Shown here piece after piece: positions 8,359-16,245 of a stretch of 64,000 nucleotides of DNA (position 1 is the first letter of the stretch; each line of letters begins with the position of its first letter). A program made the position numbers and the translations under genes. This stretch comes from an uncultured Acidobacteriota bacterium. Lineage in GTDB: Bacteria; Acidobacteriota; Terriglobia; Bryobacterales; Bryobacteraceae. Under the pieces are notes generated by a model that worked only from the letters and a program-made list of their open reading frames with translations, did not search any database and was not told where the DNA came from. The stretch is from assembly GCA_902826685.1 (NCBI GenBank), contig CADEFT010000017.1:62001-126000 (forward strand), in the 5' to 3' direction.

Positions 8359-9253
8359 AGGCGAGTTCCTCCACTTGCACGTTGCTGCGGCGGGTGAGTT
8401 GGGCGGGGATGGAAACCTTGGCGATGAGGCGTTGATCGGCGAGGTATTCGCAAATGGGCGTGACGCCTTCAATATTGAAGTTGCGCTTGAAGTGGGTTTC
8501 GATTTCGGTGGCTGAGCGCGCCTCGCCGGCCTCAATGAGATAGTCAATCAATGGGCGGCAGAGGACTGGTGCGCGCGCGGCGATGTATTGGCCAATCGAG
8601 TCCAGCGCGTCTTTCACGCTCTTGCGCGTTTTGCGCGCGTTCAACATCTGCGTGTAGACGACGGCGAAGAATCCTGGGTTCAGGCGCATGGCCTGCAGAA
8701 TGACTTCGCGGCCGGCGAGTTCGCGGGCCGAGAGCACTTCGATGCGGGCCAGAGAGCAGGCGGAAAAGAGGATCCAGAGCGCGGAGTATTCGAGGTCGCC
8801 GCGGGTAACGAACCATTTCTGCGCCTTATCGAAACAGGCGACCACTCCGCCCACGGCGGCGAGAAGCTGAAGCTGGGTGTCGCGTTCGCCGATTTCGGTG
8901 AGGCGCGCGCAGAGATCGGCGATGGTTTGGTCGTGTGTGTAAAGAAGACGCCCCTTGGCGAGCAGGGAGTGCATGAAGGAATTGCGCGCCGCGCCTTCCA
9001 CGGTGCGGCGGAATTCGGCGCGCGGCATGAGGAAAGCATGAACGTTGACGCCGTTGACATTGAGGGCGATGTGGCCTTCTTTGCCGGCGGCCTTGTCGTC
9101 GATGGTGATCAGAGCGAGGTCGATATCGGACTTGGACCAGACGGTATCGTGGGAAAGGCTGCCGCAAAGAATGGCCGCGAGGATGGACTTATCCTCACGG
9201 ATAACCTGGGCGAGTTGTTCGAGCGCGGCGGTGAACTTTTGCTCGATCTTCAC
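8339..9253 (-). CDS. Pol-beta-superfamily nucleotidyltransferase-domain protein
   Basis: About 304 residues. The N-terminal nucleotidyltransferase motif GSLSHDTVWSKSDIDLAL has the GS-x-DxD pattern of the polymerase-beta superfamily. A helical middle part follows (about 120-220), and a C-terminal region (about 245-304) looks like a winged helix. The substrate is unknown; relatives transfer nucleotides to proteins, antibiotics or RNA. Start uncertain: GTG 9253 (used here) or TTG 9271; the longer frame would run deep into the kelch gene. The end overlaps uvrA by 20 bases, and the start lies about 40 bp behind the kelch gene, so all are on one strand and may be co-transcribed. Confidence 0.75.
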   Translation of the reverse strand: MKIEQKFTAALEQLAQVIREDKSILAAILCGSLSHDTVWSKSDIDLALITIDDKAAGKEGHIALNVNGVNVHAFLMPRAEFRRTVEGAARNSFMHSLLAKGRLLYTHDQTIADLCARLTEIGERDTQLQLLAAVGGVVACFDKAQKWFVTRGDLEYSALWILFSACSLARIEVLSARELAGREVILQAMRLNPGFFAVVYTQMLNARKTRKSVKDALDSIGQYIAARAPVLCRPLIDYLIEAGEARSATEIETHFKRNFNIEGVTPICEYLADQRLIAKVSIPAQLTRRSNVQVEELAFVHIEA

Positions 9254-9294
9254 GACCTGCCATTGTCGCAAGATGTCCGCCGCGCCCGTGCGGG

Positions 9295-10863
9295 TTACGG
9301 TACGAGCACCTTCTCCGCAAGATCGAGATTGGCGCCCTTGACGGCGCCGCCAAGAATCACCAGCGAATCGCCGGCGGGCACCATGCGATGGGCCAGGCGC
9401 TGGGCGCTCTGGCCGGCGCGGGACCACTGTTGACGGGCGGAGTCGAGAACGAACAGGCTGCCGTCGCCGACGCTGGCGTAGAGTTTGCCGTCGAGTACGG
9501 CCGCCGCCGGAGCGAAGCCGTTGAGTTCCCTGCCCGGCAGCGCAGGCCCTTTCGACCAGGCATTTGAGGCCGGATCGAAGATATCCACTTCAGTACTGAC
9601 TTTGCTCGAAGGCGTGATGCCGCCAATCACATACAGGCGTCCGTCGAGCACGGCCGTTACCAATGCGCGCCGCTCGAAGGGTTGCGGCACTTCACGCCAG
9701 CCGCCGGAAGGATTGCGAAGATCGAGAATCAGTGTGGATTTCGCCCACTGCGAAGGCTCGGCGCCACGCATGTTCCATCCACCGGCGACGATCAGCTTAC
9801 CGCCGATGACCGCGACGTCGTGCGAGGAACGGGGCGCCGGCAGCGGTGGCAGACTGGTCCATTCGCCGCTGGAGGAAACGAAGCAGGCCACATCGGCCAC
9901 GGAATGATTGTCGGCCTTGGCGCCGGGCGCGTTTAGAGGGTGCATGCCGCCGGCGCGGCACACCTTGCCTTCGTGGGCGGCCAGGTTCAAGCCCTGCAGG
10001 GGCATGCCGGCGGGCAGGGATTCCCACTCGCCGCCGTCGATGCGCTTGCGGCTGAAGCGCCCGGATACGGCCTCGGTGGAATAGCTGTGGGTTCGCGCGG
10101 TGTGGCCGCCGTAGACATAAAGCCAACCGTTCTCGGCGACGGCGCCGAAGCTGGAGGTCTTCTCGGGCAGCGATTGTACGGCGGTGGGCCTGGCGTAGGA
10201 ATCGAACACGATCATGGCGTAGTGGCGGGTCTGGATGTAGCTCTTGCCCGCTTCTTCACCGCCTTTTTCTTCCCAGAACCGGCCCCACGCTCCGTAGCGG
10301 CCGTTCTCCGTGAAAGGCCCCACGAGGCCTTCGGCGTTGGTCTTCGCCTTCTGCGTTTTGCCGCCGGGCAGGATGACGGTGACTTCCGAATCGGCCAGCG
10401 GTTTGCCCAAGGCGAGCATCTGCAGACGGACTTCGCCGGGCTGTCCCTTCGGGACAAACTCGACTACCTGATCGCCGCTGACGGTGGCGGAAGGGCGGAA
10501 CGGGGTGCCGAGAATGGTCTTGGTGTAGTACATCAGCAGATGCGGCTTGGCATCCTTGCCGCGCTGCGCCACACCGAGATTGGCAACGCCATGGATCACG
10601 CGATCGCCCGAGCCCGGCAGGCGCATGACAAAGCGGTGGCCGTCCTGCGCCATTTTGACTTCGGTGACCTTGCCTTCGGCGTCGCGAAGGGAAAGGCGCG
10701 CGCCGGCGGCGATGGCGGGGTTGACGGTGTCTTCGCTGGTGAGCGTTTCGCTGAGGATCATTTCGGCGGTTTCATCGCCGGTGAGCGGGAGAATGAAAAG
10801 AAAGTGTGCGTGGGCCGCGGCGGCGGCTGCGAGGCACAGTACGGCGAATCGGTTGAGTTTCAT
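9295..10863 (-). CDS. DUF4198-kelch fusion, exported
   Basis: A 522-residue secreted protein with a signal peptide (residues 1-19, ending AAAAHA). Residues 19-250 resemble DUF4198, a periplasmic beta-domain family found with nickel/cobalt and other metal uptake systems (opening HAHFLFILPL). Residues 250-522 form kelch beta-propeller repeats: WLYVYGG, KLIVAGGW, RLYVIGG, SLVILGG. An AAAGGAG Shine-Dalgarno precedes ATG 10863, which lies 10 bp behind the TonB receptor stop, so it is the third gene of that operon. The domain pairing suggests a periplasmic or surface accessory of the receptor, perhaps handling its ligand. The joining of these two domains is worth checking. Confidence 0.75.
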   Translation of the reverse strand: MKLNRFAVLCLAAAAAAHAHFLFILPLTGDETAEMILSETLTSEDTVNPAIAAGARLSLRDAEGKVTEVKMAQDGHRFVMRLPGSGDRVIHGVANLGVAQRGKDAKPHLLMYYTKTILGTPFRPSATVSGDQVVEFVPKGQPGEVRLQMLALGKPLADSEVTVILPGGKTQKAKTNAEGLVGPFTENGRYGAWGRFWEEKGGEEAGKSYIQTRHYAMIVFDSYARPTAVQSLPEKTSSFGAVAENGWLYVYGGHTARTHSYSTEAVSGRFSRKRIDGGEWESLPAGMPLQGLNLAAHEGKVCRAGGMHPLNAPGAKADNHSVADVACFVSSSGEWTSLPPLPAPRSSHDVAVIGGKLIVAGGWNMRGAEPSQWAKSTLILDLRNPSGGWREVPQPFERRALVTAVLDGRLYVIGGITPSSKVSTEVDIFDPASNAWSKGPALPGRELNGFAPAAAVLDGKLYASVGDGSLFVLDSARQQWSRAGQSAQRLAHRMVPAGDSLVILGGAVKGANLDLAEKVLVP

Positions 10864-10873
10864 TGGATCTCCT

Positions 10874-13099
10874 TTAGTCGCTGTGGCGGAACCGGTAGCG
10901 CAGCCCCACTCGGAAGGTGCGGCCGTAGTCCGGCCTATCGAAGGTGGGCACGGGCAAGGCCAGCTTGCCGTCCCGGCTGTTGTTCAGATTGTCGACGGCG
11001 AGGAAGGTCTGAAAGCCTCGCCGAAAATCCTTGCCGGCATACGCGTCCCAGATGCGGAAAGGAAGTCCGCGCGTTCCGGTGGCCGCGTTGAGAAGCCAGT
11101 GGCTGTAGAACGAGCCGCGCAGGTTCGTGGTGAGTCCCCAGCGCGGAATGGAATAGTCGATCCGGGTCTGGCCGTGGTGGCGATGACGCTGGGGCAAACC
11201 GAGGCGGGTGAGGCGATCGAGCGCATTGAGGAAGGTGTAGGAGCCGCTGAAGCGGAGATTGCGGTGTTGGGCGAACTCGCCGTCGAGTTCGACGCCTTGC
11301 GTGAAGATACGCGCCTGGTTGACGTAGACGAAGGTCTGGCGGCCAAGCAGCGGATTGAAGAAGGCCGGAACGCCGTAAGCGCCGAGGATGGCGTTCAACT
11401 CGGCGGCGGTGCGCGGGGTGCCGGTGAGCCGGCTGTCGATCAGATCGCGGATGTCGTTGCGGAACAGCGTGGCGCCGAAGCGGTATCGAGAGCGGCGGTA
11501 GAGGGCGCCGGCCTGGAAGGTGCGGCTGTGTTCGGGCCGCAGGTTGGGATTGCCGATGACCTGATAAAAGCTGGCCGGGTTGGCAAAGCGGAAGTATAGC
11601 TGGCCGAGATCTGGGGCGCGGAAGCCGAGCCCGAAGGAGCCGCGGAGGATCCAGTTATCGTTCAGCTTCACGATGGCCCCGGCCTTGGGGACCGCGGCAT
11701 TGCCGAACAGCGAGTGCGCGGTGACGCGTCCGCCCATGGTGAGCGTGAGGAAGCGGTTGACGGTCCACTTATCCTGTAGCCAGGTATCGGTGGAGGTGAC
11801 CTGCTGGCCGATGTTGTCGCCGACCAGGCGGTTGGCGCCGCGATAGAGATTCTGCGCCCATTCGACGCCGCCCTGCAACAGGTGACCGGCGGAGAAAAGG
11901 CGCGAGAGTGTGGCGTCCAATCGTTTGAGACGCTCGTTCAGATTCGATGGTGAAGGCGGTTCGGACCGGCCGATGGGCGTGGTGAGGTTGTTCTCGTCGT
12001 AGCGGGCCGAGTAGGCGCGGGCTTGAAGAGTGGTGGCGCTATCGAGCACGACGTCGGCCACCAGCGCGAAGTTCTGGGTGGAGTCGTTGGCGAGACCGGA
12101 GACCAATCCCGTTTCAGCCAAGTTCCGGCCCACTTCGCGGTTGTGATAAGCGTTGGCCGTGAAACCGAGCGCGAACTTCGGATGGAACCGATACCGCGCT
12201 TTGAACAGCCCATCGCGGCGGCGCAAATCGGGACCGACCGTGGTGGGGCCGCCGGGAATCAACGTATAGGAATCCATGCGGTTGCCGCCCACGTTGAAGA
12301 AGTAAGTGAGGGGTCCGCGGCGCCCTCCGAAATCGCCGCGGATATCGAGCGTGCCGAGTGTGCCGCCGGATGCGGACACCCCGGCTTCAAAGGGCGCGGT
12401 GGGCTCACGCGTGATCATGTTGATCACGCCGCCCATGGCATCGCTGCCATAAATCGCAGAGCCCGAACCTTTCGCCACTTCCACGCGAGACAGGCGGTCC
12501 GACGTCTGCCGGTTCAGATTGAGAGCTCCCGATTTGATGCCGCGCGCGCCAACGATGGGCAGACCGTCCTGCAGCACCAGCACCTGGCGCGAATCGATGC
12601 CCTGGATCTGCTCCCCGCCGACGGTGGACGTGCTGCCGCGCCGGACCAGGACGCCTGGGATTTCCTGCAGCACGTCGGATACGCGTTCATAGCCGGTGGT
12701 CAACATCTGCTCCCGGGTGACGGCCTCCACTTTGGTGGGGGATTCTTCCTGCAACTCTTCGGTGCGCGATCCGCTTACGACGGTGACGGCCGAGCGCAGG
12801 GGTCGCGGATCGAGGGTCACCTTCACCGGCTGCGTGGCGCCACTGAAGTCGATGGTGGTGCGGCCTTCGAGATCGGAGGTGGACGCTTCGAGCGCGTACG
12901 AACCCGGCGGCAGATCGATCTGGCAGGAACCGGTCCGATCGGTGGTGCAGAGTGTGGACTGGCCGGAGGCGCGGTGCCGGACGCGTACTTCCGCCGCGTT
13001 CACGCCCAATCCGGCGGCGTCGACGGCGGCGATCTTCAACGTGGCGGCATGGGCGGCGGCAACGATCAGAGAGAGCGCGGCGGCGACGGCGAACGTCAT
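10874..13099 (-). CDS. TonB-dependent outer-membrane receptor
   Basis: A 741-residue receptor. ATG 13099 gives a clean signal peptide (TFAVAAALSLIVAAAHA) and overlaps the stop of the upstream 80-residue gene (ATGA). Residues 20-100 are a carboxypeptidase-regulatory-like beta domain; the plug follows (ITREQMLTTGYERVSDVLQEIP..., with SGSAIYGSDAMGGVINMIT near 230), then the beta-barrel ending FRVGLRYRFRHSD. Plug sequence and length resemble siderophore, vitamin B12 or metal-complex receptors more than the three very large receptors elsewhere in this window. The DUF4198 partner and the metalloregulator-like palindrome upstream suggest a metal or metal-complex ligand; this is inference. Confidence 0.9.
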   Translation of the reverse strand: MTFAVAAALSLIVAAAHAATLKIAAVDAAGLGVNAAEVRVRHRASGQSTLCTTDRTGSCQIDLPPGSYALEASTSDLEGRTTIDFSGATQPVKVTLDPRPLRSAVTVVSGSRTEELQEESPTKVEAVTREQMLTTGYERVSDVLQEIPGVLVRRGSTSTVGGEQIQGIDSRQVLVLQDGLPIVGARGIKSGALNLNRQTSDRLSRVEVAKGSGSAIYGSDAMGGVINMITREPTAPFEAGVSASGGTLGTLDIRGDFGGRRGPLTYFFNVGGNRMDSYTLIPGGPTTVGPDLRRRDGLFKARYRFHPKFALGFTANAYHNREVGRNLAETGLVSGLANDSTQNFALVADVVLDSATTLQARAYSARYDENNLTTPIGRSEPPSPSNLNERLKRLDATLSRLFSAGHLLQGGVEWAQNLYRGANRLVGDNIGQQVTSTDTWLQDKWTVNRFLTLTMGGRVTAHSLFGNAAVPKAGAIVKLNDNWILRGSFGLGFRAPDLGQLYFRFANPASFYQVIGNPNLRPEHSRTFQAGALYRRSRYRFGATLFRNDIRDLIDSRLTGTPRTAAELNAILGAYGVPAFFNPLLGRQTFVYVNQARIFTQGVELDGEFAQHRNLRFSGSYTFLNALDRLTRLGLPQRHRHHGQTRIDYSIPRWGLTTNLRGSFYSHWLLNAATGTRGLPFRIWDAYAGKDFRRGFQTFLAVDNLNNSRDGKLALPVPTFDRPDYGRTFRVGLRYRFRHSD

Positions 13100-13338
13100 G
13101 CCAGGCTCCCATTGCGCTCCGCCCATAGTTCGTAATTGGCCGCGGCGCGGTTCAGCAGAACGACGAGCGCCTGAAAGCCGGGGAGGCAAGTCTTAAAGTG
13201 CGCGTCTCCGAGGTCGATGTGCAGGTGCTGGCAATGGTCACAGACATAGACCGTACCGAGGGAGGGGTCCATGGCCAGAAGTTGCTTTCGCCTGCCGGCA
13301 ATGTCGCCGGTGGAAGGAAGAGGAATCGATGGCTCCAT
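13096..13338 (-). CDS. Small Cys/His protein, first gene of the receptor operon
   Basis: An 80-residue protein of a family I do not recognise by name. ATG 13338 is preceded by AAAAGGAG at good spacing; a longer frame upstream has no such signal. The core reads VYVCDHCQHLHIDLGDAHFKTC, with three cysteines and four histidines in 21 residues, suggesting a bound metal ion. There is no signal peptide, so it is probably cytoplasmic. Its stop overlaps the receptor's start by four bases, so it is translated together with the receptor and may sense or buffer the imported ligand. Confidence 0.7.
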   Translation of the reverse strand: MEPSIPLPSTGDIAGRRKQLLAMDPSLGTVYVCDHCQHLHIDLGDAHFKTCLPGFQALVVLLNRAAANYELWAERNGSLA

Positions 13339-13414
13339 ACACAGTTCTCCTTTTGGCGGAGCCGCGATTCCGGTATGCTGGAAGCGCAGGCCGCTCCGGC
13401 GGTTTGCGAACGGG

Positions 13415-13450
13415 GTCCGTGGGCTGCTCGTGCAAAGACCGCCCACGGAC
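13415..13450 (-). repeat. Leader hairpin of the receptor operon
   Basis: A perfect 10-bp inverted repeat (GTCCGTGGGC / GCCCACGGAC) with a 16-base loop lies in the roughly 170-base untranslated leader of the receptor operon. No U-tract follows, so it is not a terminator. It could be part of a regulatory leader or stabilise the mRNA. Confidence 0.45.
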
Positions 13451-13481
13451 TCCGGGATAAGATTCACGCCTGAGCCAGTTT

Positions 13482-13498
13482 ATGCAACCGAGTTGCAT
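13482..13498. promoter_or_regulatory. Operator-like palindrome ATGCAAC-N3-GTTGCAT
   Basis: A perfect 7-bp dyad with a 3-bp centre, located just downstream of the predicted transcription start of the receptor operon. The size and symmetry are those of Fur-superfamily metalloregulator boxes, and the position would let a bound repressor block transcription. A related copy (13 of 17 bases) lies at 13600-13616. Confidence 0.55.
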
Positions 13499-13514
13499 TT
13501 CTGACTACCTCGAA

Positions 13515-13544
13515 ATAATACGACCAAAATGGTCTGCCAGTCAA
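13515..13544 (-). promoter_or_regulatory. Sigma-70-type promoter of the receptor operon
   Basis: On the minus strand, TTGACT (13539-13544), an 18-bp spacer and TATTAT (13515-13520) form one of the best promoters in the window. The predicted start is near 13508, with the perfect palindrome at about +10 to +26 and the first ATG at 13338. Confidence 0.6.
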
Positions 13545-13599
13545 GACCGAAATGAAGACGCTGTTGATTCGAGTTTGGGAAGGAAGCCGAGCCCTTTAT

Positions 13600-13616
13600 G
13601 TGCATGCGAGTTGCAA
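13600..13616. promoter_or_regulatory. Second, imperfect copy of the operator-like palindrome
   Basis: GTGCATGCGAGTTGCAA matches the perfect palindrome at 13482-13498 in 13 of 17 positions, including the whole right half-site GAGTTGCA. It lies 56 bp upstream of the -35 and overlaps the end of the terminator U-tract on the minus strand. Two sites 118 bp apart could support looping or control of a second transcript. Confidence 0.35.
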
Positions 13617-13655
13617 AAAAGGAGCCCTCCGGTAGTGGGCACACCCGAAGGGCTC
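13615..13655 (-). terminator. Rho-independent terminator (minus strand)
   Basis: Read on the minus strand: an 11-bp stem with one mismatch (GAGCCCTTCGG pairing with CCGGAGGGCTC), a 12-base loop and then CTTTTTT. No protein gene on this strand ends here; the nearest upstream sequence is the priA promoter region. It therefore probably ends a short non-coding RNA. Confidence 0.7.
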
Positions 13656-13745
13656 GCATTGCAAGCGGCATACCACGGCTTTCGCCGACTACAAGGAGAG
13701 CTGCCTGCAAGGTCGCATCTACAGCACGTTGCTCTGTAGAGAAAG
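13615..13745 (-). ncRNA. Candidate structured small RNA ending in an intrinsic terminator
   Basis: Between the priA start and the receptor operon the minus strand can fold into three hairpins in a row. The first is a 7-bp stem TCTACAG/CTGTAGA (13718-13740). The second is an outer stem of TTGCA/TGCAA and GGCA/TGCC enclosing CGGC-GAAA-GCCG with a GNRA tetraloop (13676-13687). The third is the terminator (13615-13655). The receptor promoter lies downstream of the terminator, so this is not simply that operon's leader. The 5' end is uncertain: a TATAGC about 35 bases further upstream would give an RNA of about 160 bases. It does not match the 6S, SRP, tmRNA or riboswitch cores I know. Confidence 0.5.
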
Positions 13746-13787
13746 ACGAGAGAGACAGCCGCGGAGTTTCGTCTGGAAGCGCCTCGC

Positions 13788-13793
13788 TATAAT
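13788..13793 (+). promoter_or_regulatory. -10 box of priA, probable leaderless transcript
   Basis: A consensus TATAAT ends 6 bases before the TTG at 13800. No Shine-Dalgarno precedes that codon. On the other strand the same bases offer TATAGC, so the site may be a bidirectional promoter for priA and the small RNA. Confidence 0.5.
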
Positions 13794-13799
13794 TCGGCC

Positions 13800-16223
13800 T
13801 TGCCGCCTTCCGATCCACTGTTTGCGGACGTGAGCCTGCCGGTGCCGCTCGATCAGCCGTTCACTTACGAACTGCCGGAAACGCTGCGTCACCGGGTGAG
13901 GAGGGGTTCGCGGATGGTGGTGCCGTTTGGAACGCGCAAGCTGACGGGGATGATCGTGGCCACGCATTCGAATCCGCCTCAGGTCGCGACGAAGCAAGCG
14001 CTGCTGCTGCTCGATGAAGAGCCGGCGCTTGATGAATCGCTGCTCGCGCTTGGGGAATGGATCGCCTCCTATTACTGCGCGCCGCTGGGGGAAGTGTACC
14101 GGACGATGACGCCGCTGTCTTCGGAGGTGCGGAAGGGCAAGATGTATACGCTGACCGGCACGGGACGGGACGTGGCGCGGCAGTTGTCGATTGCCGTGGA
14201 TGAGAGCGATCCGGTCACGACGGTGCTGCGGCTGCTTGAAAACCGGCCGCTTTCGGCGAGCTACCTGCGGAAGAAGGTGCCGGAGGCCGATAAGGCGATC
14301 CGGTCGCTGCTGCGGAGGCATTTCGTCGAAGCCGAAGATATCGCGGCGGAGCGGGATCCGCTGCGCGCCCCGGCGGAAAAGCTGACGGCGGCGTTCACCG
14401 GACGGGCCGAAGGCGTGAAATTGCGCAAGGCGGAGCGCGAGTTGCTGGCGTTCCTCGAACTGCATCCAGGTGAGCATAATCTGGCCGGGCTGGAGGAGAA
14501 GGTCCGCGGTGCGGGACCGGCGGCGCGAGGGCTGGCGCGGCGGAACCTGCTGCGGCTCGGTGCGGTGGCGGCCGCGCACTACCGGGAGGCGGAGCGGCCG
14601 CGGCATGAGTTGAACGAGTATCAGCAGGCGGCGCTGGATGCGATTACCGCTTCTATCGAGTCGCACCGGTTTCGCACGCACCTGCTGCAGGGCGTGACCG
14701 GATCGGGCAAGACGGAAGTCTATCTTTGCGCAATCGAAGCGGCGCTCAAGCAGGGACGCGGCACGTTGATGCTGGTTCCGGAGATCGCCTTGACGCCGGC
14801 GGTGAGCGGCCAGTTCTTCAACCGTTTCGGCGACCGGGTGGCGATTCTGCATTCGGCGTTCAGCGGAACCGAGCGGGCCGAACAGTGGCGGTCGATCCGG
14901 GCGGGAAAAGCGATGGTGGTGGTGGGCACGCGCTCGAGCGTATTCGCTCCGGTGCAGAACGTGGGGCTCATCGTGGTGGACGAAGAGCACGACCAGAGCT
15001 ACAAGCAAGAAGAGACGCCGCGATACAACGGGCGCGACGTGGCGATCGTGCGGGCGCAGGCGGCCAATGCCTGCGTGGTGCTCGGTTCGGCGACGCCGTC
15101 GCTCGAAAGCCGCTACAACACCGAGCGGGAGAAATACACGCTGATCGAACTGCCGGGCCGCGTGGCCGGAAGGCCGATGCCGGAAGTGGAACTGGTCGAT
15201 ATGCGGCAGGAGTTTCTCGAAACGCGCAAACAGTCGACGTTTTCACGCAAGCTCATCGAGGCCATCGAGCAGAAGATCGAAGCGCGGGAGCAGATCATCG
15301 TGCTGTTGAACCGCCGCGGGTTTTCCACCTTCGCCTCCTGCCGTTCCTGCGGGGAGCGGGTGGAATGCCGCGACTGCGCGGTGGCGCTGACTTATCATCA
15401 TCGCGACCGGCGGATGCTTTGCCACTATTGCGGCTATGCCGAGAAGGTGCCGAAGCATTGCCCCAAGTGCGACAGCGATCATATGTATTTTTTGGGCACC
15501 GGGTCGGAGAAGGTGGAGGAAGAGCTGCATCAGGCGTTCCCGCGGGCGCGCATCGCGCGGCTGGATCGCGATACGGCGCAGGGCAAGCGCGGGTTTGAAG
15601 CGATTCTGCACGGGTTTCGCGCGCATGAATATGACGTGCTGGTGGGCACGCAGATGATCGCCAAGGGGCACGATATTCCGAACGTGACGCTGGTGGGCGT
15701 GGTGTCGGCCGACGTGGGTCTGGGCATGCCCGATTTCCGCGCCGCCGAACGTACGTTTCAACTGCTGACGCAGGTGGCCGGGCGGGCCGGACGCGGCAGC
15801 CTGCGCGGCGAAGTGATTGTGCAGACCATCAATCCGGATCACTATGCGGTGCGGTTCGCGGCGGTGCAGGACTACGCGGGGTTTTACGAGAAGGAGCTGC
15901 AGTTCCGGCGCATGATGCGCTACCCGCCGTTTTCAGCGCTGGCCAACATCATGGTCAGGCACGCGGTGCAGGCCGATGCGCTGGCGATGGCCAATCAGAT
16001 CGGCGAATTTTTCGGGCCGTCGCCGGCGGATTTGAAGGTTTTGGGTCCGGCGGAAGCTCCGATTCCGCGGTTGAAAGCGGAGTTCCGCTATCAGCTTTTG
16101 ATCAAAGCCGCCTCGCGCAAAAAGTTGAACGAATTGCTGCATTCCTTGCGCGCTTTTGCGCTGGAACGCCGCTGGCCCGCCACCGCCCTGGTCATTGACG
16201 TCGATCCGCTGAGTTTGTTGTAA
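13800..16223 (+). CDS. priA: Primosomal replication-restart helicase PriA
   Basis: An 807-residue 3'-5' DNA helicase that restarts stalled replication forks. The DNA-binding domain opens FADVSLPVPLDQPFTYELP, typical of PriA a few residues from the start. Walker A GVTGSGKT is at about 299-306; the DEAH-type box reads VVDEEHDQ. The zinc-binding insert (about 514-557) has the cysteine pairs CRSCGERVECRDC and CHYCGYAEKVPKHCPKC. A helicase C domain with QMIAKGHD and QVAGRAGR follows. Start TTG 13800 sits 6 bases after TATAAT; a GTG ten codons later would cut into the conserved N-terminus. Confidence 0.96.
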   Translation: MPPSDPLFADVSLPVPLDQPFTYELPETLRHRVRRGSRMVVPFGTRKLTGMIVATHSNPPQVATKQALLLLDEEPALDESLLALGEWIASYYCAPLGEVYRTMTPLSSEVRKGKMYTLTGTGRDVARQLSIAVDESDPVTTVLRLLENRPLSASYLRKKVPEADKAIRSLLRRHFVEAEDIAAERDPLRAPAEKLTAAFTGRAEGVKLRKAERELLAFLELHPGEHNLAGLEEKVRGAGPAARGLARRNLLRLGAVAAAHYREAERPRHELNEYQQAALDAITASIESHRFRTHLLQGVTGSGKTEVYLCAIEAALKQGRGTLMLVPEIALTPAVSGQFFNRFGDRVAILHSAFSGTERAEQWRSIRAGKAMVVVGTRSSVFAPVQNVGLIVVDEEHDQSYKQEETPRYNGRDVAIVRAQAANACVVLGSATPSLESRYNTEREKYTLIELPGRVAGRPMPEVELVDMRQEFLETRKQSTFSRKLIEAIEQKIEAREQIIVLLNRRGFSTFASCRSCGERVECRDCAVALTYHHRDRRMLCHYCGYAEKVPKHCPKCDSDHMYFLGTGSEKVEEELHQAFPRARIARLDRDTAQGKRGFEAILHGFRAHEYDVLVGTQMIAKGHDIPNVTLVGVVSADVGLGMPDFRAAERTFQLLTQVAGRAGRGSLRGEVIVQTINPDHYAVRFAAVQDYAGFYEKELQFRRMMRYPPFSALANIMVRHAVQADALAMANQIGEFFGPSPADLKVLGPAEAPIPRLKAEFRYQLLIKAASRKKLNELLHSLRAFALERRWPATALVIDVDPLSLL

Positions 16224-16245
16224 TCGGCCTGAAACCGATCAATCG

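Noticed and set aside
8359..8547. N-terminal extension of UvrA by 63 residues
   Set aside because: It overlaps the nucleotidyltransferase gene, is low-complexity Ser/Pro/Ala sequence, and lacks UvrA similarity; the TTG at 8358 has a proper Shine-Dalgarno.
13339..13510. Receptor-operon leader as a cobalamin riboswitch
   Set aside because: The leader has one strong hairpin but none of the conserved B12-box or core sequences; the palindrome fits a protein operator better.
13480..13818. 112-codon minus-strand frame over the priA promoter region
   Set aside because: It runs through the terminator, the U-tract, the promoter and both operators, and resembles no protein.
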